The translations under genes and the position numbers were made by a program. Below the pieces are notes generated by a model. The model saw nothing but the letters and a program-made list of their open reading frames with translations, made no database searches and was not told where the DNA came from. Below, piece by piece: positions 18,301-26,804 of a DNA stretch of 64,000 nt. The DNA lies in the NCBI RefSeq assembly GCF_019890615.1, contig NZ_JAINVZ010000009.1, forward strand, positions 1-64,000. The letters run 5' to 3'. Positions within the stretch are counted from its first letter, which is position 1. Each line of letters begins with the position of its first letter. Source of the DNA: Streptantibioticus parmotrematis (GTDB lineage: Bacteria > Actinomycetota > Actinomycetes > Streptomycetales > Streptomycetaceae).

Positions 18301-18882
18301 GCCGTGGTCCATCAGCTCCAGGAAGTAGCGGTCCTTGCCGAAGATGTCCTGGTACTCGGAGGCCGCCTTGATCGCCTCGTCGAAGTGGCCGAGCCGCAGC
18401 CGGGTCTGCACCTCGCCGGACGGGCAGCCGGTGGAGGCGATCAGGCCCTGCGACCACTGGGCGATGGTCTCCTTGTCCATCCGGGGCCACTTCTGCAGCC
18501 AGCCCTCCTTGTAGGCGTCCGAGGAGAGCCGGAAGAGGTTGTGCAGGCCGGTCCTGTCGGCCGCCCAGATGGTCTTGTGGGTGTAACCGCCGGAGCCGGA
18601 GATGTCGTCGCGCTTCTGGTGCGGCTGGCCCCACAGGACCTTGCGCTTGTTGCGCCGGGACTCGGGGGCGACGTACGCCTCGATGCCGATGATCGGCGTG
18701 ACGTCCGCGGCCTTGGCCTGGTGGTAGAAGTCGTAGGCGCCGTGGAGGTTGCCGTGGTCGGTCATGGCGATGTGCGTCATGCCCATCTCCTGACACGCCT
18801 TGAACATGTCCTTCAGCCGCGCCGCCCCGTCCAGCAGGGAGTACTGGGTGTGGACGTGCAGGTGCGTGAAGGGCTTGGTCAC
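15328..18882 (-). CDS. dnaE: DNA polymerase III alpha subunit DnaE
   Basis: 1184 residues, the replicative polymerase subunit. The N-terminal PHP domain has its metal-binding histidines intact (HLHVHTQYSLLDG at residues 7-19; MTDHGNLHGAYDF), so it could support proofreading as in other actinobacterial DnaE1. The catalytic aspartates are in PDVDIDFDERRR around residue 415. The GPGRGSAAGS motif precedes them, and helix-hairpin-helix, beta-binding and OB-fold regions fill the rest. GTG 18880-18882 is chosen for the GGAGG site 9 nt upstream and the conserved TKPFTHLHVHT start; the longer open frame upstream is not supported. Confidence 0.97.
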   Translation of the reverse strand: MTKPFTHLHVHTQYSLLDGAARLKDMFKACQEMGMTHIAMTDHGNLHGAYDFYHQAKAADVTPIIGIEAYVAPESRRNKRKVLWGQPHQKRDDISGSGGYTHKTIWAADRTGLHNLFRLSSDAYKEGWLQKWPRMDKETIAQWSQGLIASTGCPSGEVQTRLRLGHFDEAIKAASEYQDIFGKDRYFLELMDHGIEIERRVREGLLEIGKKLGIKPLVTNDSHYTYAHEADAHDALLCIQTGKNLTDPDRFKFDGTGYYLKSADEMYAVDSSDAWQEGCANTRLVAEQIDTDGWFESKNLMPRFDVPEGYTEVTWFREEVKRGMARRYPGGIPEDRQRQADYEMDIIIQMGFPGYFLVVADFIMWAKNNGIAVGPGRGSAAGSIVAYAMGITDLDPIDHGLIFERFLNPERVSMPDVDIDFDERRRSEVIRYVTEKYGADKVAMIGTYGTIKAKNAIKDSARVLGYPYAMGDRITKAMPADVLGKGIPLSGILDPQHPRYGEAGEVRGMYENEADVKKVIDTARGVEGLVRQMGVHAAGVIMSSETITDHVPVWVRASDGVTITQWDYPSCESLGLLKMDFLGLRNLTIMDDAVKLVKANKGIDLELLSLPLDDPKTFELLGRGDTLGVFQFDGGPMRSLLRMMKPDNFEDISAVSALYRPGPMGMNSHINYALRKNGQQEITPIHPELEEPLKDVLGITYGLIVYQEQVQKAAQVLAGYSLGQADLLRRAMGKKKQEVLDKEFVPFQKGARDKGYSDEAIQAVWDVLVPFAGYAFNKAHSSAYGLVSYWTAYLKANYPAEYMAALLTSVRDDKDKSAVYLNECRRMGIKVLPPNVNESDANFTAQGDDVILFGLTAVRNVGQNVVDSIIRCRKSKGKYSTFPDFLDKVEAVVCNKRTVESLIKAGAFAEMGHTRRGLTEHYESMIDNVVQVKRKEAEGQFDLFGGMGDDDAKDEPGFGLDITFSDVEWDKSYLLAQEREMLGLYVSDHPLFGIEHVLSDKTDAAIASLNGGDYPDGAIVTIGGIISGLQRKMTKQGNAWAIATVEDLGGSIDCMFFPATYQLVSTQLIEDAVVLVKGRLDKREDVPRLVAMELMVPDLTDAGTNAPVTISIPTVKVTPPLVARLGEVLDSHRGSTEVRVRLQGARKTTVLRLDRHRVAPDPALFGDLKALLGPACLGTASQAG

Positions 18883-19078
18883 GGTGCGCGAACCTCCGGG
18901 ACGACAGTCGTCTGCTGAGGCTGGAAAGTCTATGCCCGGGGTCCGACAGCGCATGCCCCGCCGGGCGGAGAACGCGGGCTCTCCCACCGGGTCCGCACGG
19001 CACGCCCGCGGCCGTGGTTTCCGGTCGTTGCCGGACCTTTAGGCGACGCCTACAGCGGCTCGTGGCACACTCTGCCGC

Positions 19079-19762
19079 ATGAGGGGCCGCATGGAGGCGA
19101 GAGCACAGTTCAGGACGGCGCGTGCCGCGCTGTTCGCCGCGCTGTGCACCACGCTGTCCTCCACGTCCCACGTGCTGCTCTCCCGGCTGCCGCTGCCGTG
19201 GACCACGGTGGGCCTGGTCTTCGCCGCCGTCTTCGCGATCGCGTACGCGCTGGCCGGGCGGGAACGCGGCTTCTGGCCGATCGTGGCGCTGCTGGTGCCG
19301 CTGGAACTGGCCGCCGACACGCTGTTCACCACCGGCCAGCGCACCTGCTACGGCCCGGCGGGCGGTCCGGTCACCGGTCCCCTGCGCTCGTTCGGCGCCG
19401 ACCTGCTCTGCGACGGCGGCAGGATCGGCACGCCGCTGGCCGGCGGCACCCCGCTCACCGGTGGCACGGCGCTCGCCGATCCCGCGATGCCGTGGCTGCT
19501 GCTCGCGGCGCACATCGCGGTGGGGCTGCTGGCGTCGTGGTGGCTGCGGCGCGGGGAGGCCGCGTTGCAGCAACTGCTGCGCGCCACCGCCTCGTTCGCG
19601 TTCCGGCCGCTGGCCGCCGCGGTCGCGGTGCTGTGCGCCGCCCTGCCGCCCGCGATCCGCCCCCGTACCGCGCGTCGGCACGGCCGGGCGTGCGCGCCGG
19701 TCCTGCCACTGCTGCTGCACTCCGTCGTCCGGCGTGGTCCGCCGTTCGCCCTCGCGGCCTGA
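19079..19762 (+). CDS. Conserved actinobacterial membrane protein
   Basis: 227 residues with about five hydrophobic segments (AALFAALCTTLSSTSHVLL, VGLVFAAVFAIAYALAG, IVALLVPLELAADTLF, WLLLAAHIAVGLLASWWL, FRPLAAAVAVLCAALP). A loop with two cysteines (RTCYGPAGG and DLLCDGG) separates the third and fourth. The C-terminal 45 residues are basic. A CACACT -10-like hexamer (19066-19071) ends 7 nt before the ATG, without a Shine-Dalgarno, so the transcript may be leaderless. It precedes the DsbA-like gene by 79 bp. The role is unknown. Confidence 0.7.
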   Translation: MRGRMEARAQFRTARAALFAALCTTLSSTSHVLLSRLPLPWTTVGLVFAAVFAIAYALAGRERGFWPIVALLVPLELAADTLFTTGQRTCYGPAGGPVTGPLRSFGADLLCDGGRIGTPLAGGTPLTGGTALADPAMPWLLLAAHIAVGLLASWWLRRGEAALQQLLRATASFAFRPLAAAVAVLCAALPPAIRPRTARRHGRACAPVLPLLLHSVVRRGPPFALAA

Positions 19763-19841
19763 CACCCGCCGCCGGGCCGCCCCACCGGGGCAACCGGATC
19801 ACCGACCTTGACGACATCCTTGACGGAGAGAGCAGTCCACC

Positions 19842-20648
19842 ATGAGCAAGAAGAACAACTGGGAGAACAAGTCCTCGGCCCGTGAGCGGCTGAAGGCGGA
19901 GCGCGCGCGGGAGGCGAAGCGGGCCAAGGTCCGCCGCCAGGTCTTCGCGGGCGTCGGCGTGGTCGCGGTGCTGGCCATCGCGGCGGGTGTCGCGGTCGCC
20001 GTCTCCAGCTCCGGCGGCGGCACGTCCAAGCCGTTCGTCCAGCCCGCCAACACCTCCGGCGCCAACGGCACCACCGTGATCTACGGCAACGCCTCGGCCA
20101 AGCACACCCTGCACCTGTACGAGGACCCGCGCTGCCCGATCTGCTCCGAGTTCGAGCAGCAGGACGGCCAGACCTACCTCAAGGGCGCCGACGCCGGCCA
20201 GTACAAGATCCAGTACACCTTCGGCACGTTCCTGGACAACAACGACGGCGGCACCGGCTCGATGCACGCCCTCAGCGCGCTGGGCGCGGCGCTGAACGTC
20301 AGCCCGCAGGCGTTCATCCAGTTCCACACCGCGCTGTACTCCAAGGCGAACCACCCGGACGAGACGACCGACAAGTTCAGCGACAACAGCTACCTGTTCA
20401 AGATCTCGAACGAGGTCCCGGCGCTGAAGAACAACGCCACGTTCCAGAAGAACGTCAAGGACGGCACGTACGACGCCTGGGCGAAGAAGATGTCCGACTC
20501 GTTCAACAGCAGCGGCGTGCAGGGCACCCCGAGCGCCAAGCTGGACGGCAAGGACTTCACGGTGGCGGGCAACAGCTTCGCCCCCACCGGGATCATCCCG
20601 GTCTCCCAGCTGACGCAGCAGCTCGACAAGGCGTTCGGCACCAAGTGA
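19842..20648 (+). CDS. DsbA-family thioredoxin-like protein, membrane-anchored
   Basis: 268 residues: a charged cytoplasmic N terminus of about 45 residues (ARERLKAERAREAKRAKVRRQ), one transmembrane helix (VFAGVGVVAVLAIAAGVAVAV), then an exported thioredoxin fold of the DsbA/Thioredoxin_4 type. The redox motif is CPIC in EDPRCPICSEFEQ. The cis-proline loop appears as VQGTPSAKLDG. It probably oxidises or isomerises disulphides in exported proteins; which ones is unknown. The ATG has a GGAGAG site about 12 nt upstream. It ends at a strong pair of hairpins. Confidence 0.88.
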   Translation: MSKKNNWENKSSARERLKAERAREAKRAKVRRQVFAGVGVVAVLAIAAGVAVAVSSSGGGTSKPFVQPANTSGANGTTVIYGNASAKHTLHLYEDPRCPICSEFEQQDGQTYLKGADAGQYKIQYTFGTFLDNNDGGTGSMHALSALGAALNVSPQAFIQFHTALYSKANHPDETTDKFSDNSYLFKISNEVPALKNNATFQKNVKDGTYDAWAKKMSDSFNSSGVQGTPSAKLDGKDFTVAGNSFAPTGIIPVSQLTQQLDKAFGTK

Positions 20649-20656
20649 CCGTCCGC

Positions 20657-20725
20657 CCGGTTCCGGCGGACGACGATCCGCCGGAACCGGTAGGGCCCGC
20701 CGGGGCGAACGCCCTGGCGGGCCCT
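20657..20725. terminator. Two consecutive strong hairpins between convergent genes
   Basis: First hairpin: 14-bp perfect stem, arms 20657-20670 and 20677-20690 (core GGTTCCGGCGGA). Second hairpin: arms AGGGCCCGCC (20692-20701) and GGCGGGCCCT (20716-20725), extended inward by GGGCG/CGCCC and one G-U pair. They separate the DsbA-like gene from the minus-strand hydrolase gene and should stop transcription from both sides. Confidence 0.8.
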
Positions 20726-20757
20726 TGGCGCCCTGGCAGGCCTTCGTGGCGCGCGGG

Positions 20758-21336
20758 CTACAGGTCGGCGAGGAAGGCCAGCGCCGTGGCCCAGGTGCGC
20801 TCCGCGGCCTCCCCGTCCCAGTCGGGCAGGTCGGGGTCGGTGTAGAGGTGGCCGGCGCCGCGGTAGCGGTGCACCTCGACGTCGGCCCCGGCCTTGCGCA
20901 TCCGCAGGTACCAGGCGTTCAGCCAGTCGTCCGGCTCGAACGGGTCGGGCTCGGCCACGTGCAGCTGTACGGCGAGGTCGGTGGCGGCGTCGTCCGCGAT
21001 GTCGGACGTGCCGTGCAGGAGCAGCAGGCCGCGGGCGTGCTCGTCGCCGAGGGCGAGGTTCTGGGCGATCGAGCCGCCGAGCGAGAAGCCCGCGTAGACC
21101 ACGCCGCGCGCGGACAGCGGCGCCGCCGCGGTCACGGCCCGCCGCAGCAGTTCCTCCCGGCCGATCTCGTCCTTGAGCGCGGCGGCCTCGATGGCGTCCT
21201 GCGCCGTCCTGCCCTCGTACAGGTCGGGCACGACCACCTCGTGCCCGGCCGCCCGCAGCCGGTCCGCCGCCGCGTGCACCGCGGGCCGCAGCCCGTACCA
21301 GGAGTGCAGCAGCAGGATCGTCTCCGCCTCAGCCAA
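20758..21336 (-). CDS. Dienelactone hydrolase family alpha/beta hydrolase
   Basis: 192 residues. The nucleophile elbow is GFSLGG (serine; classic dienelactone hydrolases carry cysteine), with the catalytic His in GAGHLYTD near residue 163. The N-terminal LLLHSWYGLRP oxyanion-hole segment is typical of the family. The substrate is unknown. The start is TTG at 21334-21336 with a GGAAAGG site about 12 nt upstream; I see no better ATG or GTG in frame before the conserved AEAETILLLH. Confidence 0.82.
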   Translation of the reverse strand: MAEAETILLLHSWYGLRPAVHAAADRLRAAGHEVVVPDLYEGRTAQDAIEAAALKDEIGREELLRRAVTAAAPLSARGVVYAGFSLGGSIAQNLALGDEHARGLLLLHGTSDIADDAATDLAVQLHVAEPDPFEPDDWLNAWYLRMRKAGADVEVHRYRGAGHLYTDPDLPDWDGEAAERTWATALAFLADL

Positions 21337-21450
21337 CGTGTCTCACGCCTTTCCCGCGTCACCGGGGCGGCAGCCGCCCCGCACCAGCGTCCCATCGTGC
21401 CAGGCACCCGGCCCGGAACGCGCCGCCAGGCGCCCGCCCCGGAACGCCCC

Positions 21451-21502
21451 GAACACCCCGGATCGCCCCGGATCGCCCCGGATCGCCCCGGATCGCCCCG
21501 GC
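21451..21502. repeat. Tandem 10-bp repeat (GATCGCCCCG)
   Basis: Four perfect copies of GATCGCCCCG run from 21461 to 21500, preceded by a diverged copy GAACACCCCG (21451-21460) and a weaker GAACGCCCC before that. The array lies between the hydrolase gene start and the antiporter stop, just downstream of the antiporter coding region on its strand. Confidence 0.85.
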
Positions 21503-21508
21503 GGAGGC

Positions 21509-23104
21509 TCATCGCAGGCTGCGCACGTCGAGGTGGCGCAGCACCCGGTCGACGACCTCGGGGTCGAAGCCCGGCTCGTTGCGCGCGCCCAGCACCTCGT
21601 GGCGGGCGGCGGACATCATCTCCGCCTGCACGCGGCGCACGTGGTGCAGCCGCTTGGCCCTGCGGCGGGCCGCCTCGTGCCGCTCGGGGCGGCTCTCCGC
21701 CTCCATGTCGGGGCTGATGCGCAGGCCCAGGTCGTAGGCCCGGCGCAGCAGGGCCTCGGACATCTCCTCCGGAAGCTCCTCGGTCTCCTCGATCTCCCGC
21801 AGCCGCCGCCTGGCCGCCTTCGCCGCGCGCAGGGCGAGCCGCCGCTCCAGGTCGCGTTCGGCCGCCGAGTCGCCCTGCACGCCGAGCACCCTGACCAGCC
21901 ACGGCAGGGTGAGTCCCTGGAGCACCAGGGTGGCCAGCACCACGCAGAACGCGACGAACAGGATCCCCTCGCGGCCGGGGAAGTCCCCGCCGCCGTCCAC
22001 GGTGAGCGGGATGGCGAGCGCCAGCGCGACCGACGCCACGCCGCGCATCCCGGCCCACCACATGACGACGGTCTCGCGCCAGGTGGTCGGGATGTCCTCG
22101 TCCAGGTCACGTCTGCGGTGGAGTCTGCGGGCGAGCCACGCGGCGGGCAGCAGCCACGCCAGCCGGACGCCGACGACCACGCCGACCACGGCCGCCGCGC
22201 CGCCCAGCAGCCGGCCCGCGGCGCCCGCGGCGGTGCCGAAGACGGTGTGGAGCTCCAGGCCGATCAGGCCGAAGGCGGCGCCGGTCACCAGGGTGTCGAC
22301 GATGGTCCAGAAGGTGCTGCCGGCCAGGCGCCCGGTCACGTCGTCGGCGTCGCCCATGTACTCCGACAGGTACAGCGCGGTGGTGAGCACCGCCAGCACC
22401 CCGGAGCCGTCCAGTTCCTCGGCGAGCGCGTAACTGGCGAACGGCACCAGCAGCGACAGGCCGACCTGCAAGGTGGCGTCGCCGACCAGCCGCATCAGCT
22501 TGTTGGCCAGCCATCCGAGCACCAGTCCTATGGCCATGGCGACGACGGCGGACAGCACCAGCGCCAGCACCGCGTGCGGCAGCGAGAACGAACCGGTCAC
22601 GGCGGCGGCCACGGCCACGTGGTAGAGCACGATGGCCGTCACGTCGTTGAACAGCCCCTCGCCCTCCAGGATCGACACCATGCGGCGCGGCAGCCCCAGC
22701 CGGCCCGCGACCGCCGTGGCGGCCACCGGGTCGGGCGGGGCGACCAGCGCGCCGAGCGCCACGGCGGAGGCCATCGGCAGCCCCGGCACCACGGCGTGGG
22801 CGACGGCGGCGACGGCGGCCGTGGTGACGAAGACCAGGGCCACCGCCAGCAGCAGGATGGGCTTGACGTTGGCCGCGAACTGCCGCCAGGACGTGCGCTG
22901 CACGGACGCGTACAGCAGTGGCGGCAGCACCAGCGGCAGGATCAGGCCGGGCGGGATGTGCACGTTGGGCACGAACGGCAGCAGCGCCAGCACGCCGCCG
23001 AACAGCGTCATCAGCACCGGTGACGGCAGGCCCAGCCGGTCCCCCACCGGGACCATCACGATGGCCCCGAGCAGGAGGACGAGCAGAAGGGCGAACTGGT
23101 CCAC
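21509..23104 (-). CDS. CPA1-family Na+/H+ antiporter
   Basis: 531 residues. Residues 1-400 contain about 12 transmembrane helices. Motifs of the NhaP/CPA1 exchangers are clear: ALVAPPDPVAATAV and ILEGEGLFNDVTAIVLY, which carry the acidic ion-binding residues, and the RGVASVALALAIP segment late in the membrane domain. The C-terminal 130 residues are a charged, helical cytoplasmic tail rich in Arg and Glu, probably regulatory. It exports monovalent cations in exchange for protons; specificity cannot be read from the sequence. Confidence 0.9.
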   Translation of the reverse strand: MDQFALLLVLLLGAIVMVPVGDRLGLPSPVLMTLFGGVLALLPFVPNVHIPPGLILPLVLPPLLYASVQRTSWRQFAANVKPILLLAVALVFVTTAAVAAVAHAVVPGLPMASAVALGALVAPPDPVAATAVAGRLGLPRRMVSILEGEGLFNDVTAIVLYHVAVAAAVTGSFSLPHAVLALVLSAVVAMAIGLVLGWLANKLMRLVGDATLQVGLSLLVPFASYALAEELDGSGVLAVLTTALYLSEYMGDADDVTGRLAGSTFWTIVDTLVTGAAFGLIGLELHTVFGTAAGAAGRLLGGAAAVVGVVVGVRLAWLLPAAWLARRLHRRRDLDEDIPTTWRETVVMWWAGMRGVASVALALAIPLTVDGGGDFPGREGILFVAFCVVLATLVLQGLTLPWLVRVLGVQGDSAAERDLERRLALRAAKAARRRLREIEETEELPEEMSEALLRRAYDLGLRISPDMEAESRPERHEAARRRAKRLHHVRRVQAEMMSAARHEVLGARNEPGFDPEVVDRVLRHLDVRSLR

Positions 23105-23176
23105 GGCGCACGCTTCCCGGACAGGAGGATCTTGCTTCAGGTGCTACTCAGCGTGCCACGCGGCACTGACAATCAG

Positions 23177-23674
23177 TCACAGCCCGCGCAGCGCGCGGCG
23201 CATGGCGCGGTGCGGGATGCCGCTGCCCTCGTCGAACTCGGGGCCGTGCGCGGTGTAGCCGAGGCGCTCGTAGAAGCCGAGGGCGTGGGTCTGCGCCTCC
23301 AGGTAGACGTGGCCGAGGCCGAGCCGCCCCGCCTCCGCCTCGACGGCCCGCACCAGCGCGGCGCCGAGCCCGGTACCGCGCGCCTGACGGCCGACCGCGA
23401 GGCGGCCCAGCACGGCGGTGGCGTCGTCGTCCACGACCCCCGCGTACTTGCGGCGCGCCGGGGCTCCGTGCAGGAAGCGCACCGTGCCCAGCGGAGCCCC
23501 GTCCGGCCCGGTCGCCAGCAGGTGGACGGCGTGGGCGTCGTAGGCGTCCCACTCCTCGTCCTCGGGGATGCGCTGCTCGACGACGAAGACCTCACGGCGC
23601 ACGGCGAAGCAGCCCGGCATGTCGCCCTCGCCGGCGACCCGGATGGCGTGCCCGGGCCGGGCCTCGCCGCTCAC
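23177..23674 (-). CDS. GNAT family N-acetyltransferase
   Basis: 165 residues of the GCN5-related fold. The acetyl-CoA pyrophosphate-binding loop is [15 protein letters not shown], preceded by the core strand VLGRLAVG and followed by [16 protein letters not shown]. The N-terminal [25 protein letters not shown] matches the ElaA/YitI-like subgroup. The substrate is unknown. GTG overlaps the stop of the upstream pseudouridine synthase gene by 4 bp, so the two are co-translated. Confidence 0.9.
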   Translation of the reverse strand: MSGEARPGHAIRVAGEGDMPGCFAVRREVFVVEQRIPEDEEWDAYDAHAVHLLATGPDGAPLGTVRFLHGAPARRKYAGVVDDDATAVLGRLAVGRQARGTGLGAALVRAVEAEAGRLGLGHVYLEAQTHALGFYERLGYTAHGPEFDEGSGIPHRAMRRALRGL

Positions 23675-24612
23675 GCGCTCTCCGCGCGGACGGTCTCCAG
23701 CGCGTGGGCCAGGTCGTCCGGGTACCGGCTCGCGAACTCCACCCACCGTCCGTCCGCCGGGTGTTCGAAGCCCAGCCGCACCGCGTGCAGCCACTGCCGG
23801 GTCAGCCCCAGCCGCTTGGACAGCGTCGGGTCGGCGCCGTACGTGGTGTCGCCGACGCACGGGTGCCGGTGCGCCGACATGTGCACGCGGATCTGGTGGG
23901 TGCGGCCGGTCTCCAGCTTGATGTCCAGCAGCGAGGCGGCCCGGAACGCCTCGATCAGGTCGTAGTGCGTGACGCTGGGCTTGCCCTCGGCGACGACCGC
24001 CCACTTGTAGTCGTGGTTCGGGTGGCGGCCGATGGGCGCGTCGATGGTGCCGCTGAGCGGGTCGGGGTGACCCTGCACGAGGGCGTGGTAGCGCTTGTCG
24101 ACGGTGCGCTCCCGGAACTGCTGCTTGAGCAGGGTGTACGCGCGCTCCGACTTGGCGACGACCATCAGGCCTGAGGTGCCCACGTCCAGCCGGTGCACGA
24201 TGCCCTGGCGCTCGGCGGCGCCCGAGGTGGAGATGCGGTACCCGGCCGCGGCCAGGCCGCCGATCACCGTGGGGCCGTTCCAGCCGGGGCTGGGGTGCGC
24301 GGCCACGCCGACCGGCTTGACGACGACCACGACGTCCTCGTCGTCGTGGACGATCTCCATGCCCTCCACGGGCTCCGCGACGATCCGCACCGGCTCGGCG
24401 GGCGCGGGCATCTCGACCTCGAGCCACGCGCCGCCGTGCACCCGGTCGGACTTCCCGGCCTCGGCGCCGTCCACCCGGACCTTGCCGTCCGCGGCCAGCT
24501 CGGCCGCCTTGGTGCGGGAGAAGCCGAACATGCGGGCGAGGGCGGCGTCCAGGCGCTCGCCCTCCAGGCCGTCGGGCACGGGAAGGGTACGGATCTCGGG
24601 AAGGGTGCTCAC
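23671..24612 (-). CDS. rluD: RluD-type 23S rRNA pseudouridine synthase
   Basis: 313 residues: N-terminal S4 RNA-binding domain ([30 protein letters not shown]), then the RluA-family catalytic domain with Asp143 in [17 protein letters not shown]. The KRYHALVQG and [10 protein letters not shown] motifs complete the active site. By family and by its usual position after lspA it should modify 23S rRNA helix 69, but RluC or RluA-type specificity cannot be excluded. GTG has a CATACT hexamer (24620-24625) 7 nt upstream rather than a Shine-Dalgarno. Confidence 0.88.
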   Translation of the reverse strand: MSTLPEIRTLPVPDGLEGERLDAALARMFGFSRTKAAELAADGKVRVDGAEAGKSDRVHGGAWLEVEMPAPAEPVRIVAEPVEGMEIVHDDEDVVVVVKPVGVAAHPSPGWNGPTVIGGLAAAGYRISTSGAAERQGIVHRLDVGTSGLMVVAKSERAYTLLKQQFRERTVDKRYHALVQGHPDPLSGTIDAPIGRHPNHDYKWAVVAEGKPSVTHYDLIEAFRAASLLDIKLETGRTHQIRVHMSAHRHPCVGDTTYGADPTLSKRLGLTRQWLHAVRLGFEHPADGRWVEFASRYPDDLAHALETVRAESA

Positions 24613-24702
24613 CAGGTCGAGTATGCCGGAACCCGTGGCGCGGCTTTCCGCCGGTGCGGGCGGGCCTCCGTTTCGAGCGAGCGGTCCGGCGGACCCCGGG
24701 CG

Positions 24703-25359
24703 TCAGTCGCGGTGGACGGTGCCGTCCGGGTCGAGGCCGCGGGAGGACAGCAGCACGATCAGGATGCCGCCGCAGACGATCGCGGAGTCGGCGAGGTTGA
24801 AGACCGCGAAGTCCTTCGGGGCGATGAAGTCGACCACCGCGCCCCGGAAGACGCCCGGGGAGCGGAAGATCCGGTCGGTGAGGTTGCCCAGCGCGCCGCC
24901 GAGCAGCAGCCCGAGCGCGATCGCCCACGGCACGCTGTAGAGCCTGCGCGAGAGCCGGGTGATCACCACGATGACGATGAGCGCGATCAGCGTGAAGACG
25001 ATCGTCATGCCCTGGCCGATGCCGAACGCGGCACCTGAGTTGCGGATCGCCTCCAGCTGGAGGTACTGGCCGAGGACCCGGATCGCGGAGTGGCCCTCCA
25101 GGTGCTGCACGACCAGCGTCTTGCTGATCAGGTCCAGCGCGTACGCGAGGGCGGCGACGCAGAACAGCACGAGGACCCGGCGCTTGCCGCGCGGCCCGGC
25201 CGCCCCGGAGGCGGGCGCGCCGGAACCGTCCGTGGCGGCCTCGGGCGTCCCGGCGGCCGCCTGCCCGGTCTCCCGGGAGGCGTCCGCGGTCCGCTCGCCC
25301 TCGCCGTCCGGCGCCTGATCGAAACCTGGCGTACCGATGGTGCGCTCCGCCTTCGTCAC
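24703..25359 (-). CDS. lspA: Lipoprotein signal peptidase LspA
   Basis: 218 residues, longer than the usual 160-170 because of a hydrophilic N-terminal extension of about 58 residues (Asp/Glu/Ala-rich). Four transmembrane helices follow. The catalytic aspartates of signal peptidase II are Asp162 in GNLTDRIFR and Asp191 in FNLADSAIV, and the NSGAAFG motif is intact. It cleaves prolipoprotein signal peptides after diacylglycerylation. The start is GTG. The extension is common in streptomycetes. Confidence 0.94.
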   Translation of the reverse strand: MTKAERTIGTPGFDQAPDGEGERTADASRETGQAAAGTPEAATDGSGAPASGAAGPRGKRRVLVLFCVAALAYALDLISKTLVVQHLEGHSAIRVLGQYLQLEAIRNSGAAFGIGQGMTIVFTLIALIVIVVITRLSRRLYSVPWAIALGLLLGGALGNLTDRIFRSPGVFRGAVVDFIAPKDFAVFNLADSAIVCGGILIVLLSSRGLDPDGTVHRD

Positions 25360-25436
25360 GTGAGTCCCTCAGCCTCGAATCCCGCGTCAGGAGCGTGCCT
25401 GACACGGACGAGCGTACGGCACGGGCTTGCGCTCGG

Positions 25437-26498
25437 TCAGCGGCGTTCGGTGCGCTGCTTGCACTCGACGCACAGCGTGGCGCGCGGGAACGCCTGCATC
25501 CTGGCCTTGCCGATCGGGTTGCCGCACGACTCGCACAGGCCGTACGTGCCGTTGCCCAGGCGTTCGAGGGCGTGCTCGGTCTGGGTGAGCATCTCGCGGG
25601 CGTTGTTGGCGAGCGCCATCTCGTGCTCGCGGGAGATGGTCTTGGTGCCGACGTCCGCCTGGTCGTCGCCCGCGCCGTCCCCGGAGTCGCGCATCAGGCC
25701 GGAGATCGCCTCCTCGGAGGCGTGGATCTCGGCGCGCAGCCGGACCGACTCGGCCAGCAGGTCGGTGCGGGCCTCGTCGACCTCCTCCGGCGTCCAGGGC
25801 TCCTCCCCCGGCCGGACGGCGAGCGCCCCGGGTTCCACGATGCCGGCCGCCTCGGCGGCCAGTCGTGCGGCGGGGAGCTGGGACGCGTCGGGCGCCGCCG
25901 TCTCGGTCACTGTCTTCTTCGCAACCACCGTCGTGGCTCCCGTCTTCTTCGCGGACGCGGACTTCTTCGCGGACGCCTTCTTGGTCTTGTTCGTGCTGGT
26001 CCCGGGCGTGGCGGCGGATTTCTTCGCCGAGGCGGTCTTCTTCGCCGGAACGGTCTTCTTCGCCGCCGTCGCCTTCTTGCCCGCGGCTTTCTTGGCGGTC
26101 GCCTTCTTGGCCGCGGTCACCTTCCTTGCCGTGCTCGCCTTGGTGCCGGCGGTCTTCTCGGCCGCCACCTTCTTGGCGGTGGCCTTCGTGGCCGTGGCCT
26201 TCGTGGCGGGCGCCTTCTTCGTGGCCGTCTTCGCCGTCGTGCGCGAGTCGGCGGCCTTCTTGGCCGCCGTCTTCTTCGCCGGCGCCTTCTTGGTGGCCGC
26301 CTTGGCCGCCGTCGTCCTCTTGCCCGCCTTGCCCGCGGTCTTCTTGCCTGCGGTCTTCGTCGTCGTACGGGAATCGGCTGACTTCTTGGCCGGAGCCTTC
26401 TTGGCCGCCGTCTTCTTGGCCGGAGCCGTCTTCTTCGCCTTGGCGGTCGTCCTGGCGGTGGATGACGACCTCTTCTCGGCGGTCCTCTTCACCACCAT
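25437..26498 (-). CDS. ddbA: DksA/TraR zinc-finger protein with histone H1-like N-terminal tail (DdbA-like)
   Basis: 353 residues in two parts. Residues 1 to about 195 are almost only Lys, Ala, Thr and Ser in repeated KKTA, KKAP, TAKKA units, like eukaryotic H1 tails and bacterial AlgP/Hc1 proteins, and should bind DNA. The C-terminal part is a DksA/TraR domain with a coiled-coil stretch ([20 protein letters not shown]) and a C4 zinc finger [14 protein letters not shown]...CVEC. The architecture matches the Streptomyces nucleoid-associated protein described as DdbA. Whether it modulates RNA polymerase like DksA is inference. ATG 26496-26498 has an AAGGGG site; the longer open frame upstream is unlikely. 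Confidence 0.85.
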   Translation of the reverse strand: MVVKRTAEKRSSSTARTTAKAKKTAPAKKTAAKKAPAKKSADSRTTTKTAGKKTAGKAGKRTTAAKAATKKAPAKKTAAKKAADSRTTAKTATKKAPATKATATKATAKKVAAEKTAGTKASTARKVTAAKKATAKKAAGKKATAAKKTVPAKKTASAKKSAATPGTSTNKTKKASAKKSASAKKTGATTVVAKKTVTETAAPDASQLPAARLAAEAAGIVEPGALAVRPGEEPWTPEEVDEARTDLLAESVRLRAEIHASEEAISGLMRDSGDGAGDDQADVGTKTISREHEMALANNAREMLTQTEHALERLGNGTYGLCESCGNPIGKARMQAFPRATLCVECKQRTERR

Positions 26499-26792
26499 GG
26501 ACACGACCCCTTCACGTATGACACATTGTGTGATCTTGCTCGCGAATCGTGCCGGAACGATAGATCGGCTCCTGACCCGCAGCAACGGGGCACGCCGCCC
26601 GACTAGCCCGCTCGGCAGGCACGTCTGCATCCGTTGTGCCCATCTCCCCGGCAGGTATGCCGGTACGACCAGGTAACACCCGTTAGCGCCGCACGGCACC
26701 GCTCCCGCCGCCCGGGAACCCCGCGCCCACCGCCGGGACCGCCACAAGACCGCCCCGGCGACGAGCGGGCGAATCCGTGGTCCCGCTCCCCG
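26499..26792. promoter_or_regulatory. Divergent promoter region ddbA / ileS leader
   Basis: On the minus side, the palindrome ACACATTGTGT (26521-26531) lies about 22 bp before the ddbA ATG and could be an operator. On the plus side, a -10-like TACACT (26793-26798) precedes the ileS leader. No convincing -35 hexamer is visible for either. I see no gene in the rest of this stretch. Confidence 0.4.
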
Positions 26793-26804
26793 TACACTGG
26801 GCGC

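Noticed and set aside
15415-18918. An open frame of more than 1100 codons on the plus strand opposite dnaE.
   Set aside because: It is the antisense shadow of dnaE in GC-rich DNA; the composition is Val/Asp/Gly/Leu-rich with no domain, and dnaE is certain.
16262-19765. A second frame of over 1100 codons on the minus strand in another phase, overlapping dnaE.
   Set aside because: Arg/Pro/Gly-rich shadow of dnaE and of the plus-strand 19079 gene; no start site or domain supports it.
23177-25405. A 742-codon minus-strand frame spanning the GNAT, pseudouridine synthase and lspA genes as one fusion protein.
   Set aside because: Only its last 165 codons are the GNAT gene; the rest is out of frame with the two other genes, each of which has its own start and motifs.
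25920-26480. Repeated CTTCTTGGCC-type words considered as a CRISPR or minisatellite.
   Set aside because: They are the codons of the KKTA/KKAP tail of the DksA-like protein, in frame throughout.
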